Shown here in pieces: positions 1 through 8,896 of a stretch of DNA of 64,000 bases (positions within the stretch are counted from its first letter, which is position 1; each line of letters begins with the position of its first letter). The notes below the pieces were generated by a model. It ran no database searches, was not told the origin of the DNA, and saw nothing but the letters and a program-made list of their open reading frames with translations. The translations under genes and the position numbers were made by a program. This DNA comes from Bifidobacterium saguinibicoloris (GTDB lineage Bacteria > Actinomycetota > Actinomycetes > Actinomycetales > Bifidobacteriaceae), in assembly GCF_019331725.1 (NCBI RefSeq), contig NZ_JAHBBF010000006.1, positions 1 to 64,000 of the forward strand. Direction: 5' to 3'.

Positions 1-87
1 ATGGTCTGGTACAGGGACAAGCGCATCAAGACCGAATACGGCATGAGCATCATGGACAAACGCGTCGAGCTCGGGCTCGTCGCCTGA
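1..87 (+). CDS. 3' end of an unidentified protein-coding gene
   Basis: An open frame enters from the left edge and stops with TGA at 85-87, giving 28 visible residues that end in KRVELGLVA. The fragment is basic and carries no motif I recognise, so no function is assigned. The hairpin at 244-284 lies downstream and could terminate it. The ATG at position 1 is probably an internal Met rather than the start, since the gene begins outside the window. Confidence 0.5.
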   Translation: MVWYRDKRIKTEYGMSIMDKRVELGLVA

Positions 88-243
88 ACACCTGCGATAA
101 CGTGCTGAACGACCATACAGACAACGACGTCCAACAAAACGTCACCACCCCCTCAGGTACCATAGCCACAGTACTGTGTTTTACCGGCCATACACGCCAA
201 ATACGAAGAGTCACTTTTGTTCGAATGGTCCGAGCCGAAAAGC

Positions 244-284
244 AAGGCCCCTCACCCTTACTCTCGTAAGGGATGAGGGGCCTT
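244..284. terminator. Bidirectional rho-independent-like terminator between the left-edge gene and ilvE
   Basis: A long inverted repeat (AAGGCCCCTCACCCTTA, loop CTCTCG, then its near-complement ending in GGGGCCTT) sits between two convergent genes. One bulge interrupts an otherwise GC-rich stem. It is 26 bases past the 3' end of ilvE on the minus strand. Confidence 0.7.
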
Positions 285-309
285 CAGTCGAATGGATGTT
301 CGAACGGTC

Positions 310-1437
310 TCAGCAGACCTTCCACATCCAGTTGTGCGGATCCTCGATCTCGCCGAGCTGGATGCCGAGCAGCTTGTTGCGCAGGGCCACGGTCAGCTCG
401 CCGGAGCCGCCGTCGGCGACGGTCACATCGAACTTCTCGGACTTGAAGCGGCCGATCGGGGTGATGATGGCGGCGGTGCCGCAGGCGAACACCTCGGTGA
501 CCTCGCCGGACTTGATGTCCTCGAGCAACTGGTCGATGGCGATCATGGTCTCGACCACGTCGCGGCCCTCGTCCTGCAGCAGCTGGATGAGGGAGCGACG
601 GGTCACGCCCGGCAGGATGTTGCCGGTGAGGGACGGGGTCTCCACGTGGCCGTCCTTGTGGACGACCATCATGTTCATGCCGCCGAGCTCCTCAAGGTAG
701 GTCTTGGTGGCCGCGTCGACGAAGCAGACCTGCTGGCACCCGTTCTCGATGCCGGTGTACTCGCCGAGCAGGGAGGCGGCGTAGTTGCCGCCGCACTTGG
801 CGAAGCCGGTACCGCCGGGGCCGGTGCGGAACCACTTGTCCTCGACCCAGATGCTCACGGGCTTGACGCCGCCCGGGAAGTACGGGCCGGACGGGGAGGC
901 GATCACGCAGTAGTCGACCTCGTGCGGGGCACGCACGCCGAGGAACGGCTCGGAGGCGAACATGAACGGACGCATGTACAGCGTGTACTCGCGGCGGGAC
1001 GGGACCCAGTTCACATCACGGCGGACGAGGGCGGCGACGGAGCCGATGAAATCGTCGACCGGCAGCTCGGGCAGGTACAGACGCTTGGCGGAGTTCTGGA
1101 AACGCTCGGCGTTCGCATCCGGACGGAACAGCCAGGTGGAGCCGTCGGCGTGACGGTAGGCCTTGAGGCCCTCGAAGCACTCCTGCGCGTAATGCAGCAC
1201 GGAGGCGCCCGGATCCATCTTCAGCGGCGCGTACGGTTCGACGCGACGGTCGCCCCAGCCCTCGCCCTTGGTCCAGGTCATGTGGGTCATGTTGTCGGAG
1301 AAGACCTGTCCGAACGCCGGCTTGTCGATGAGCTCGGCGCGCTTGGCGTCGGATGCGGGGTTGTCGTTCGGCAGTACGGTGAAGGGCTCGACAAGCTTGT
1401 CGAGCGCCGCCGGATCGTGATGCGTGTTCTCAGTCAT
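310..1437 (-). CDS. ilvE: Branched-chain amino acid aminotransferase
   Basis: PLP-dependent class IV aminotransferase (375 aa) interconverting Leu, Ile and Val with their 2-oxo acids using 2-oxoglutarate/glutamate. The family core is visible: the PLP-lysine motif AKCGGNYAASL in mid-protein, the downstream EELGGMNMM segment, and a C-terminal GTAAIITPIG phosphate-binding loop. Length matches the long actinobacterial IlvE type. The start is placed at the ATG at 1437 behind an AAGAAG ribosome site; a GTG two codons upstream (1443) is the alternative. It is monocistronic, between two hairpins. Confidence 0.95.
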   Translation of the reverse strand: MTENTHHDPAALDKLVEPFTVLPNDNPASDAKRAELIDKPAFGQVFSDNMTHMTWTKGEGWGDRRVEPYAPLKMDPGASVLHYAQECFEGLKAYRHADGSTWLFRPDANAERFQNSAKRLYLPELPVDDFIGSVAALVRRDVNWVPSRREYTLYMRPFMFASEPFLGVRAPHEVDYCVIASPSGPYFPGGVKPVSIWVEDKWFRTGPGGTGFAKCGGNYAASLLGEYTGIENGCQQVCFVDAATKTYLEELGGMNMMVVHKDGHVETPSLTGNILPGVTRRSLIQLLQDEGRDVVETMIAIDQLLEDIKSGEVTEVFACGTAAIITPIGRFKSEKFDVTVADGGSGELTVALRNKLLGIQLGEIEDPHNWMWKVC

Positions 1438-1574
1438 GTTCACTTCTTTATCATTCGGCCGCCCATGGGACGGCGTTCATTGCGAAGGGTCAGCCGCACG
1501 CTCGTGGCATGCGGTGCTGTGGGATACTTTGTCACATCCCCGACGTCGGAATATGACATGGTTCACATTATGAA

Positions 1575-1605
1575 AAGACCCGCGGCCGCCGGGGTCGCGG
1601 GTCTT
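1575..1605 (-). terminator. Terminator downstream of rplY
   Basis: Stem AAGACCCGCG paired with CGCGGGTCTT around an 11-base loop, followed on the minus strand by TTTTCAT. It lies 37 bases after the rplY stop. Confidence 0.75.
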
Positions 1606-1642
1606 CTAGGGAAGCCATCGGCCGGATTCGCTCCGGCTCGGA

Positions 1643-2272
1643 TCACTTGGCGGCCGGGGCGTCCGCGGCCGGGGCGGCAGCGGCGTCGGCGGCCGGGGCG
1701 GCCTCCGTGGCGGCAGTGGACTCGGTGGCATCCTCCGGCACCTCGACGGTGACGACGGACTCCTCCGGATCCTCGACGTCGAGCTCGACGCCCTCGGGCA
1801 GGACGACATCCTTGGCGAACACCTTGGTGCCGTCGGTCAGGCCCTCGACGCTCACGACGATGCGCTCCGGCAGGTTGGCGACGTCGGCGCGGACCTTGAG
1901 CTCCTGGATGTCGACGAACGCGACGGCGGCGCCCTTCGGGGTGCCCTCGACAAACACCGGCACCTCGACGTCGATCTTCTCGCCGGCCTTGACCTCGTAG
2001 AAGTCGATGTGCTCGACGATGCGCTTGACCGGGTTCTTCTGGACGTCCTTGACGACGGCCATGGCCTTCTCGTCACCGAAGTTCAGCTCGAACAGGGCGT
2101 TGGTGTGGCGCAGGGAAAGGGTGGTCTCCTTCATCGGCAGGGCGATGAACTTCGGCTCGGCGCCACCGGCGTAGATGGTGGCGGGGATGAGCTTGGCGAC
2201 GCGCATGCGGCGCGCGGCGCCCTTGCCGAACTCGTTGCGGACATCGCCGTTGAGGACGATCTTGGTAGCCAT
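1643..2272 (-). CDS. rplY: Large ribosomal subunit protein L25 (general stress protein CTC form)
   Basis: The 209-aa product has the two-domain CTC layout: an N-terminal L25 domain that binds 5S rRNA (about residues 1-90), a C-terminal beta-barrel TL5 domain (about 95-180, including EVPVFVEGTPKG), then an acidic tail passing into Ala/Pro repeats. The Ala-rich tail is typical of actinobacterial versions. Start ATG at 2272 follows an AAGGAGC ribosome site. The gene is monocistronic with its own terminator and is divergent from the hydrolase gene at 2521. Confidence 0.95.
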   Translation of the reverse strand: MATKIVLNGDVRNEFGKGAARRMRVAKLIPATIYAGGAEPKFIALPMKETTLSLRHTNALFELNFGDEKAMAVVKDVQKNPVKRIVEHIDFYEVKAGEKIDVEVPVFVEGTPKGAAVAFVDIQELKVRADVANLPERIVVSVEGLTDGTKVFAKDVVLPEGVELDVEDPEESVVTVEVPEDATESTAATEAAPAADAAAAPAADAPAAK

Positions 2273-2520
2273 GGTTATGCTCCTTGGTTGGTTTCGTTAA
2301 GTGGGTTGTGTCACTTGTCGTTCTGTCTTTTGACGCCACGACGCGCCGCAGAACGTCCCAAGGAGGGATGATTCACGCCGAGTCGATAACGGAAGCGCGG
2401 ATTCCCATGGGGAACCGCTTCTTCCCTCGCCAAAGCAACAGCAACCAAGTATACGAGGCGGCGGGACAACGAGGCGGATAGACTGGTGTCGTCGATGGTT
2501 TTCAAGGGAATCGAGCTGCA

Positions 2521-3519
2521 ATGGAGCGAATCGTCAGGAACATGCTGATCGGGGCGGGCGCGGGCGCGGGACTGCTCGCCGCGGGGACATATGCGATGGC
2601 CGAACTGATGTTCCACCTGTCGCTGGACCTCGACTGGTCGCGTTGGATGGAACGGCTGATGTCCTCCGGCGCCTCGGCGTCGTATCTCGCCGCACCGCAC
2701 CACGACGCCGCCGAGGAGGCCGAAGCCGCACGCTGGTTCGACAAGGCGAAGCAACCGGTGGCGCTGCGCAGCGAGGACGGGCTGCGCCTCCACGGGTGGC
2801 TGTTCGATCCGGATTGCGCCTCCCCCGCGCCGCATCTGTACGCGGTCTGCATGCACGGCTATGCGGGCAAGCCCGCCGACATGGCGAAATACGCCCATCG
2901 GTTCGCGCGGATGGGATTCACCGTGCTGGTCCCGGCGCAGCGCGGTCATGAGCTGAGCGAGGGACGATACATCGGCATGGGTTGGCTGGAACGTCGCGAC
3001 CTGCTGGGATGGCTCTCCCTCGTGACGGCGAGCGACCCCGAGGCCCGCATCCTGCTGCACGGCGTCTCGATGGGTGCCGCCACGGTGATGATGACGACCG
3101 GCGAGGCGGCCCTGCCCCGCAATGTGAAGGCCGCGATCGAGGATTGCGGGTACACGTCGGTGCGGGATCAGTTCCTGTTCAACGCGAAGGGCATGTATCA
3201 TCTGCCCCGCCGATGGATGGGAGTGCCGGTCGTGGACCTCATGTCGTCGATCTCACGCCGCGTCGCCGGATACGGGTTCGCCGAGGCGTCCTGCGTCCGT
3301 TCGCTGCGTCGCACGATCATTCCGATGATGTTCATCCACGGCGGTGCGGACATGTTCGTCGACCCAGCGTTCCTCGACCGCAACATCGCCGCCTGCGCAT
3401 GTCCGGACCGTGAGCGGCTGCTGGTGCCGGGCGCCGGCCACGCCCTCGCCGCGAGCACGGATCCGGAGCTCTACTGGAGCCGCGTCACCGCGTTCGTCAC
3501 GCGCGTGTTCGATCTGTGA
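2521..3519 (+). CDS. Membrane-anchored alpha/beta hydrolase
   Basis: This 332-aa protein begins with a hydrophobic segment (about residues 7-30) that is probably a membrane anchor or uncleaved signal. An alpha/beta-hydrolase fold follows, with the nucleophile elbow GVSMG at about residue 181, an acid in the HGGADMFVDP segment and the catalytic His in GAGHALA near the C terminus, so the triad looks complete. It resembles the BEM46/YqiG-like serine hydrolases of Gram-positives; the substrate is unknown. A terminator follows. Start is the only well placed ATG, but its ribosome site is weak. Confidence 0.85.
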   Translation: MERIVRNMLIGAGAGAGLLAAGTYAMAELMFHLSLDLDWSRWMERLMSSGASASYLAAPHHDAAEEAEAARWFDKAKQPVALRSEDGLRLHGWLFDPDCASPAPHLYAVCMHGYAGKPADMAKYAHRFARMGFTVLVPAQRGHELSEGRYIGMGWLERRDLLGWLSLVTASDPEARILLHGVSMGAATVMMTTGEAALPRNVKAAIEDCGYTSVRDQFLFNAKGMYHLPRRWMGVPVVDLMSSISRRVAGYGFAEASCVRSLRRTIIPMMFIHGGADMFVDPAFLDRNIAACACPDRERLLVPGAGHALAASTDPELYWSRVTAFVTRVFDL

Positions 3520-3573
3520 GGCCAGGTCGGTCTCCCCGCCCGACCCGTCGGCCGGCTGGACCGGGAATACGCG

Positions 3574-3600
3574 AGTGGCCCCTCCGATGGAGGGGCCACT
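3574..3600. terminator. Bidirectional terminator between hydrolase and pntB
   Basis: Near-perfect stem (AGTGGCCCCTC, loop CGAT, GAGGGGCCACT) between two convergent genes, 54 bases after the hydrolase stop and 26 bases past the pntB stop. Confidence 0.8.
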
Positions 3601-3625
3601 GCTCGTCCGACGCGGAACGGCTCGT

Positions 3626-5050
3626 TTACGCCAGCAATTCCTTGACGGCGTTGATGACGGCTTGCAAGCTCTTCTTCGCGTCGCCGAACAGCATCTGCGT
3701 GTTGTCCTCGAAGTAGAGCTCATTCTGGATGCCGGCGTAGCCCATGCCGCGGCCGCGCTTCATGACGACCACGTTCTGCGCCTTGTCGACGTCGAGGATC
3801 GGCATGCCGGAGACCGGGGTGCCGGGTCGGCGGGCGGCCGGGTTGGTGACGTCGTTCGCGCCGACGACCAGGGCCACGTTGGCCTGCGGGAACTGCGGGT
3901 TGATCTCGTCGAGGTCCACGAGCTCCTCGTAGGGCACGTTGGCCTCGGCCAGCAGCACGTTCATGTGGCCGGGCATACGGCCGGCGACCGGGTGGATGGC
4001 GTAGGAGACCTCGACGCCGTGGGCCTTGAGCAGCTCGCCCAGATCGGCGAGCTCGCGCTGGGCCTGCGCCTGGGCGAGGCCGAAGCCGGGCACGAAGATG
4101 ACCTTCTCGGCGTAGACGAGCTGGACGGCGAGGTCGTCCGGACTGGTCTCCTTCATCGTGCCTTCAGGGCCTTCGCCCGCGGCGGACGCACCCGAACCGC
4201 CGCCGAAGCCGCCGGCGAGGACGGACAGCAGCGGACGGTTCATGGCCTGGGCCATGAGGATGGACAGGGTCACGCCGGCCGAGCCGACCAGCGCGCCGGC
4301 CACGATCAGGGCGACGTTGTCGATGGCGAGGCCGGACATGGCGACGGCGGTGCCGGTGCAGGCGTTCAACACGGAGATGACGACGGGCATGTCGGCGCCG
4401 CCGATCGGGATGACGAACACGAGGCCGTAGCACAGGGCGAACACGGTCGTGAGGATCGACCACAGCAGACGCTGCTCGGGCTGGACGCACAGCATGACGA
4501 GCGCGACGATGGACAGGACGGCGAACAGCACGTTCCACACGCCCTTGCCGGGCAGGGCGAGCTTCTTCACCCACTTGATGCCCTGCAGCTTGCCGGCGGC
4601 GATGAGCGAGCCGGTGAACGTGACGGAGCCGATGAGGATGCCGAGGCCGGCGGTGATGAGCACGACGATGTCCGGCAGGCCTTCCTTGGTGAGGATGTCG
4701 TTCAGGGCCACGAGCGCCGCCGCGCCGCCGCCGACCGTGTTGAACACGGAGACGAGCTGCGGCATGTCCGTCATCTTGACCTTCTTGGCGGACACGACGC
4801 CGGCGACCGCGCCGATGAGGATGCCGACGACGAGCACGGCCACGGCGATCGTGTTGATGAATCCCTTGGCGAACAGCACGATGAACGCCATGAGGACGGC
4901 GACGACCATGCCGAACGCGGAGATCTGGTTGCCCTTGCGGGCGGTCTTGGGCGAGTTCATGAAGTGCAGGCCCACGACGAACAGGACGGCGGAGAACAGG
5001 TAGACGAACCAGGCGACGATGTCGATGGTTCCGACGGTTGCGGAGGCCAT
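3626..5050 (-). CDS. pntB: NAD(P) transhydrogenase subunit beta
   Basis: Proton-translocating transhydrogenase beta subunit (474 aa), which moves hydride between NADH and NADP+ at the membrane. About nine transmembrane helices fill residues 1-260, followed by the NADP-binding domain III with the typical FVPGFGLAQAQAQ, IHPVAGRMPGHMNVLLAEA, VGANDVTNPAA and KRGMGYAG-like (RGRGMGYAG) segments. It is the last gene of pntAA-pntAB-pntB; its ATG directly abuts the TAA of pntAB. It probably supplies NADPH in an organism with few other routes. Confidence 0.97.
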   Translation of the reverse strand: MASATVGTIDIVAWFVYLFSAVLFVVGLHFMNSPKTARKGNQISAFGMVVAVLMAFIVLFAKGFINTIAVAVLVVGILIGAVAGVVSAKKVKMTDMPQLVSVFNTVGGGAAALVALNDILTKEGLPDIVVLITAGLGILIGSVTFTGSLIAAGKLQGIKWVKKLALPGKGVWNVLFAVLSIVALVMLCVQPEQRLLWSILTTVFALCYGLVFVIPIGGADMPVVISVLNACTGTAVAMSGLAIDNVALIVAGALVGSAGVTLSILMAQAMNRPLLSVLAGGFGGGSGASAAGEGPEGTMKETSPDDLAVQLVYAEKVIFVPGFGLAQAQAQRELADLGELLKAHGVEVSYAIHPVAGRMPGHMNVLLAEANVPYEELVDLDEINPQFPQANVALVVGANDVTNPAARRPGTPVSGMPILDVDKAQNVVVMKRGRGMGYAGIQNELYFEDNTQMLFGDAKKSLQAVINAVKELLA

Positions 5051-5350
5051 TTACTTCTCCTCCCCCTTCTTCTTGTTGGACTTGAACATCTCGAGCATGC
5101 GGTCGGTGACGACGTAGCCGCCAACGACGTTCATCGTGCCGAGCACCGCGGCCAGGAAGATGAACACGTAGGCGAGCGGCGAGTTGGCCTCGGCGGCGAC
5201 GATGACGACGCCGACGATGACGATGCCGTGGATGGAGTTCGCGCCGGACATCAGCGGAGTGTGCAGGGTGGCAGGCACCTTGCCAATCACCTCGATGCCG
5301 ATGAGCAGGGCGAGCACGAACAGCGTGATGGAAACGACGAGCGTAGGCAT
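5051..5350 (-). CDS. pntAB: NAD(P) transhydrogenase subunit alpha, membrane part
   Basis: A 99-aa membrane protein corresponding to the C-terminal part of E. coli PntA. Three to four hydrophobic helices are visible, then a short basic/acidic tail KSNKKKGEEK. The split of alpha into two chains is common outside enterobacteria. A GGGGACAAGGAA ribosome site precedes the ATG. It lies 18 bases after pntAA and abuts pntB, so the three genes form one operon. Confidence 0.95.
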   Translation of the reverse strand: MPTLVVSITLFVLALLIGIEVIGKVPATLHTPLMSGANSIHGIVIVGVVIVAAEANSPLAYVFIFLAAVLGTMNVVGGYVVTDRMLEMFKSNKKKGEEK

Positions 5351-5368
5351 TTCCTTGTCCCCTTTCCT

Positions 5369-6526
5369 TTACTTCTTCTCTTCGGACTTGCCCTCGGCCG
5401 GGACCTCGGCGCGGCCGGCCACGACGAGCGCGGAGTCGAGCTCCTCGCCCAGGTCCTGGGCGAGCCTCCCGTCACGCACGAAGTGGGCGAGCACGTCGGC
5501 CACGTTGCGGGCGAGCAGGTTGGACGCGGTGGTGGCGACGCCGGAGGCGAGGTACGGCGCGCCGATGATGGTGACGCCGCCGTCGGTCACGTGCGTGCCG
5601 ACCGCGGACCCCTCGACGTTGCCGCCGAGATCGGAGGCGGCGCAGTCGACGATCACGGCTCCGCGGTGCAGGCCCTCGACGCCGGCCTTGGTGAGCAGGA
5701 CCGGCGGCTTCCTGCCGGGGACCTTGGCGGTGGTGATGACGATATCGAATCCGGCGGCCTTCGCGTCGACCGCGGCCTGCTGCTGGGCCTGCTCCTCGGG
5801 GGTCAGGGCGCGCGCATAGCCGCCCTCGCCCTGTCCCTTGGAGAAGTCGAGTCCCAGATCGAGGAACTTCGCACCGAGCGACTCGACCTCGCCCTTGGAG
5901 GCGGGTCTCACGTCGTACGCGGTGACGACCGCGCCGAGGCGGCGCAGCGTGCCGATGGCCTGGAGCCCCGCGATGCCGGCGCCGAGCACCAGGGCCTTCG
6001 CCGGACGGATGGTGCCGGCGGCGGTGGTCATCATCGGCAGGAAGGAGCCATACGCGTCGGCGGCGAGGATCGCGGCCTTGTAGCCCATCACGGAGTTCTG
6101 CGAGGTCATCTCGTCCATCGACTGCGCGCTGGAAAGCTGGCGGGGCAGCTTCTCCATCGCCACGCCGACGACGCCCGCCTTTTCGAGCGAGGCGACGTAG
6201 TCGGCGTCCGTGAAGGAGCCGAGCATGCCGATCACCCACTGTCCCTTCCGCAGCTTGGCGATGACGGAGGCGTCCGGACGGTCGACGAAACCGAGCGCGT
6301 CGGCCTTGGCGATCACCTCGTCGCGCGTGGCGACGGTCGCCCCCGCCTTCTCGTAGTCCTCGTCCGTGTATTGCGCCGCGGCGCCGGCGCCGCGTTCGAT
6401 GAGGCAGGAGACGCCGCTCCTGCCGAGCCTGGTGACGATGTCCGGGGTCAACGCGACGCGGGATTCGACATCCGACGTCTCGCCCAGCACACCGAAAGCC
6501 ACCGTGGCTTCCTTGATTCCAGCCAT
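5369..6526 (-). CDS. pntAA: NAD(P) transhydrogenase subunit alpha, soluble NAD-binding part
   Basis: The 385-aa NAD(H)-binding domain I of transhydrogenase, related to alanine dehydrogenase. Visible landmarks are ESRVALTPD at the N terminus, a Rossmann loop GAGIAGLQAIGTLRRLGAVVTAYD, and the mobile-loop region around KAAGFDIVITTAKVPG. The start at 6526 (MAGIKEAT) is preferred because AGAAAGG lies just upstream; an in-frame ATG at 6544 is less well placed. First gene of the pnt operon. Confidence 0.96.
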   Translation of the reverse strand: MAGIKEATVAFGVLGETSDVESRVALTPDIVTRLGRSGVSCLIERGAGAAAQYTDEDYEKAGATVATRDEVIAKADALGFVDRPDASVIAKLRKGQWVIGMLGSFTDADYVASLEKAGVVGVAMEKLPRQLSSAQSMDEMTSQNSVMGYKAAILAADAYGSFLPMMTTAAGTIRPAKALVLGAGIAGLQAIGTLRRLGAVVTAYDVRPASKGEVESLGAKFLDLGLDFSKGQGEGGYARALTPEEQAQQQAAVDAKAAGFDIVITTAKVPGRKPPVLLTKAGVEGLHRGAVIVDCAASDLGGNVEGSAVGTHVTDGGVTIIGAPYLASGVATTASNLLARNVADVLAHFVRDGRLAQDLGEELDSALVVAGRAEVPAEGKSEEKK

Positions 6527-6760
6527 GAGAGCCCTTTCTGACATTGGCCGTGTAGGTCATTACGCCGAACAGTGTAGCCGAAAGTGCTCACCGGACGACG
6601 AATCATCCGCCTTTTGGGCCGTCCCACGCCGACGGTCGCGGCATTCGAGGCCGGCGGCGCATATGACGCCTACGCCACCGTAAGGTGACGTGTCGCGCGA
6701 AGACGACTAGACTTGCTCCTTTGAGACAGGACATTGCAGAGATTGGGCAAGGAGCTTCAC

Positions 6761-8803
6761 GTGTCCGTTTTTTCCACGCTGAAACAGCAAACCACGAACA
6801 TCACGCGGAAGGCGTTGCATCTCGGCACCGACTTCGTGCATCCGGTCGGAGATGATTCGGGCAGCGAGCCCGACTACGCGGGAGAGGACATCGTCCGCGA
6901 GGAATCCATCGAACTCCCTCACACCGACGTCTGGGGGCCCGACCGTCCCACGGTGACGGAGATCGACCCGGCCTCGGGCCTGCTGACCACCTCCACGCAG
7001 GGCAACCCCCCGCTGGACATGGGCACGTCGATCTACGACATCTACGCCGACCGCGCCGCGCGCATGGGCGACGATCCGCTGTACACGTACAAGGAGAACG
7101 GCGAGTGGGTGACGAAGACCGCGAACGAGTTCCTCGCGGAGGTGCGTGAGATCGCCAAAGGCCTGCTGCACTACGGTCTGAAGAAGGGCGACGGCGTGGC
7201 GTTCATGTGCCGCACCTCCTACGAGTGGGATCTGACCGACGCGGCCGTCATGGCGTGCGGAGGCGTGCTCGCCACGATCTACGACACGGATTCCGCGGAG
7301 CAGATCCGCAACATCGTCAACAACTCCGACGCCCGCCTGCTCATCGTGCAGGATACCGCCATGCGGGACAAGGCCGATGGCGCCGTCGAGGAGTGCCCGT
7401 CGCTGGAGCACATCGTGTGCCTCGAGACCGGCGGATTGGACGAGATCAAGGCGTACGGCAAGTCGGTGTCCGACGAGGAGCTGGACGAGCGCATCGACTC
7501 GGTGCAGAAGACCGACCTGTGCTCGATCGTCTACACGTCCGGTTCCACCGCCGCGCCGAAGGGCGTGGAGATGACGCACGAGCATTACTGCCAGACTGCG
7601 TTGAACCTGCCCGACTACATGCCGGGCCTGCTGCACGACAAGAGGAACACGATCCTGCTGTTCCTGCCTCAGGCGCATTCGTTCGCACGCGCCATCAACT
7701 ACATCGTCGTCGCCTCCGACGTCCACATCTACATCGCCACCGGCATCAAGACGCTGATCTCCGACCTGCAGGTCGCGAAGCCGTCCATCATGATTGTCGT
7801 GCCCCGCGTGCTGGAGAAGGTGTACAACGCCGCCTCGCAGAAGGCCGGACACGGAGCGAAGGGCATGGTGTTCGCCTCCGCCGTCGTCGCCGCGCAGAAC
7901 TATATGAAGGAAGTCTCCGAGAAGGGTCACGCGGGGGCCCTGGCCCGTACGAAGCGAGCCGCGTTCGATCCGCTGGTCTACAAGTCGCTGCGCGAGGTGC
8001 TGGGCGGCCGCGCCAAGTGGATCGTCGCCGGCGGCGCCCCGCTCGATCCGGAACTCATGGCGTTCTTCCGCGGCGCCGGCGTGCCTGTGTATGAGGGCTA
8101 CGGCCTGACCGAGACGACCGCCCCGTGCGCGTTCAACGTGCTGGGCGTCCCGTTCCATGCCGGTTCGGTCGGCATCGCGTTCCCGGGATTCTCCCTGCGC
8201 ATCGCGGAGGACGGCGAAATCCAGGTCAAGGGACGCGCCGTGTTCCCCCGCTACCATAAGAACGAGGAGGCCACCGAGACCTCTTTCACCGAGGACGGCT
8301 GGTATGCGACCGGCGATCTGGGCCGCATCGACAACGACGGCTTCCTGTACATCACCGGCCGCAAGAAGGACCTCATCATCACAGCCGGCGGCAAGAACGT
8401 GTCCCCCGGGCCCATCGAGGAGGTCATCCAGCGTTGCGAGATCGTCTCGCAGGCGCTGGTCCTCGGTGACAAGCGCCCGTTCATCTCCGCCCTCATCACA
8501 TTGGACGAGGAGTCGTTGCGCCCGTGGCTCGCGGCGAAGGGACTGGATGAGGACATGCCGATGGAGGAGGCAGCGGCCAATGCCGCCGTGCGCGCCGAAG
8601 TGCAGAAGTGGGTCGATCAGGCCAACGAGGGCGTCTCCCGCGCCGAATCCGTACGCAAGTTCATCATCCTGCCCGAGGAGTTCACGCAGGAGAACGGGCT
8701 CATGACCGCGTCGATGAAGGTCATCCGTCCGAAGGTCATCAAGCGTTACGCCACGCTGCTCGCCACGCAGATGTACACGAAGAGGACCGCGCCGCGTCAG
8801 TGA
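6761..8803 (+). CDS. AMP-dependent synthetase, long-chain fatty acid-CoA ligase
   Basis: A 680-aa adenylate-forming enzyme that activates fatty acids with ATP to acyl-AMP and then acyl-CoA. Motifs include the P-loop YTSGSTAAPKG, YGLTETTAP, TGDLGRID and the hinge/core GRKKDLIITAGGKNVSPGPIEE. GTG at 6761 is taken as start because AAGGAG sits seven bases upstream. It is convergent with a second, frameshifted family member and shares a terminator with it. It probably feeds phospholipid synthesis with exogenous fatty acids. Confidence 0.93.
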   Translation: MSVFSTLKQQTTNITRKALHLGTDFVHPVGDDSGSEPDYAGEDIVREESIELPHTDVWGPDRPTVTEIDPASGLLTTSTQGNPPLDMGTSIYDIYADRAARMGDDPLYTYKENGEWVTKTANEFLAEVREIAKGLLHYGLKKGDGVAFMCRTSYEWDLTDAAVMACGGVLATIYDTDSAEQIRNIVNNSDARLLIVQDTAMRDKADGAVEECPSLEHIVCLETGGLDEIKAYGKSVSDEELDERIDSVQKTDLCSIVYTSGSTAAPKGVEMTHEHYCQTALNLPDYMPGLLHDKRNTILLFLPQAHSFARAINYIVVASDVHIYIATGIKTLISDLQVAKPSIMIVVPRVLEKVYNAASQKAGHGAKGMVFASAVVAAQNYMKEVSEKGHAGALARTKRAAFDPLVYKSLREVLGGRAKWIVAGGAPLDPELMAFFRGAGVPVYEGYGLTETTAPCAFNVLGVPFHAGSVGIAFPGFSLRIAEDGEIQVKGRAVFPRYHKNEEATETSFTEDGWYATGDLGRIDNDGFLYITGRKKDLIITAGGKNVSPGPIEEVIQRCEIVSQALVLGDKRPFISALITLDEESLRPWLAAKGLDEDMPMEEAAANAAVRAEVQKWVDQANEGVSRAESVRKFIILPEEFTQENGLMTASMKVIRPKVIKRYATLLATQMYTKRTAPRQ

Positions 8804-8839
8804 CGCCGCCACGTGACCGGCATCGGACCGGCACCATGA

Positions 8840-8869
8840 CGAGGCCCGCGCCGATCGGCGCGGGCCTCG
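8840..8869. terminator. Shared terminator between two convergent acyl-CoA ligase genes
   Basis: A perfect 30-base palindrome (CGAGGCCCGCGCC and its complement around GATC) centred between the two stops. Confidence 0.85.
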
Positions 8870-8896
8870 TCGCATCTTCGGATGTCCCGGTCCGTC

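Noticed and set aside
3344..6541. Very long plus-strand open frame over the pnt genes (over 1000 codons)
   Set aside because: It runs antisense to three clearly recognised pnt genes; its His/Gly/Asp/Glu-rich composition is the reverse-strand shadow of GC-rich coding sequence.
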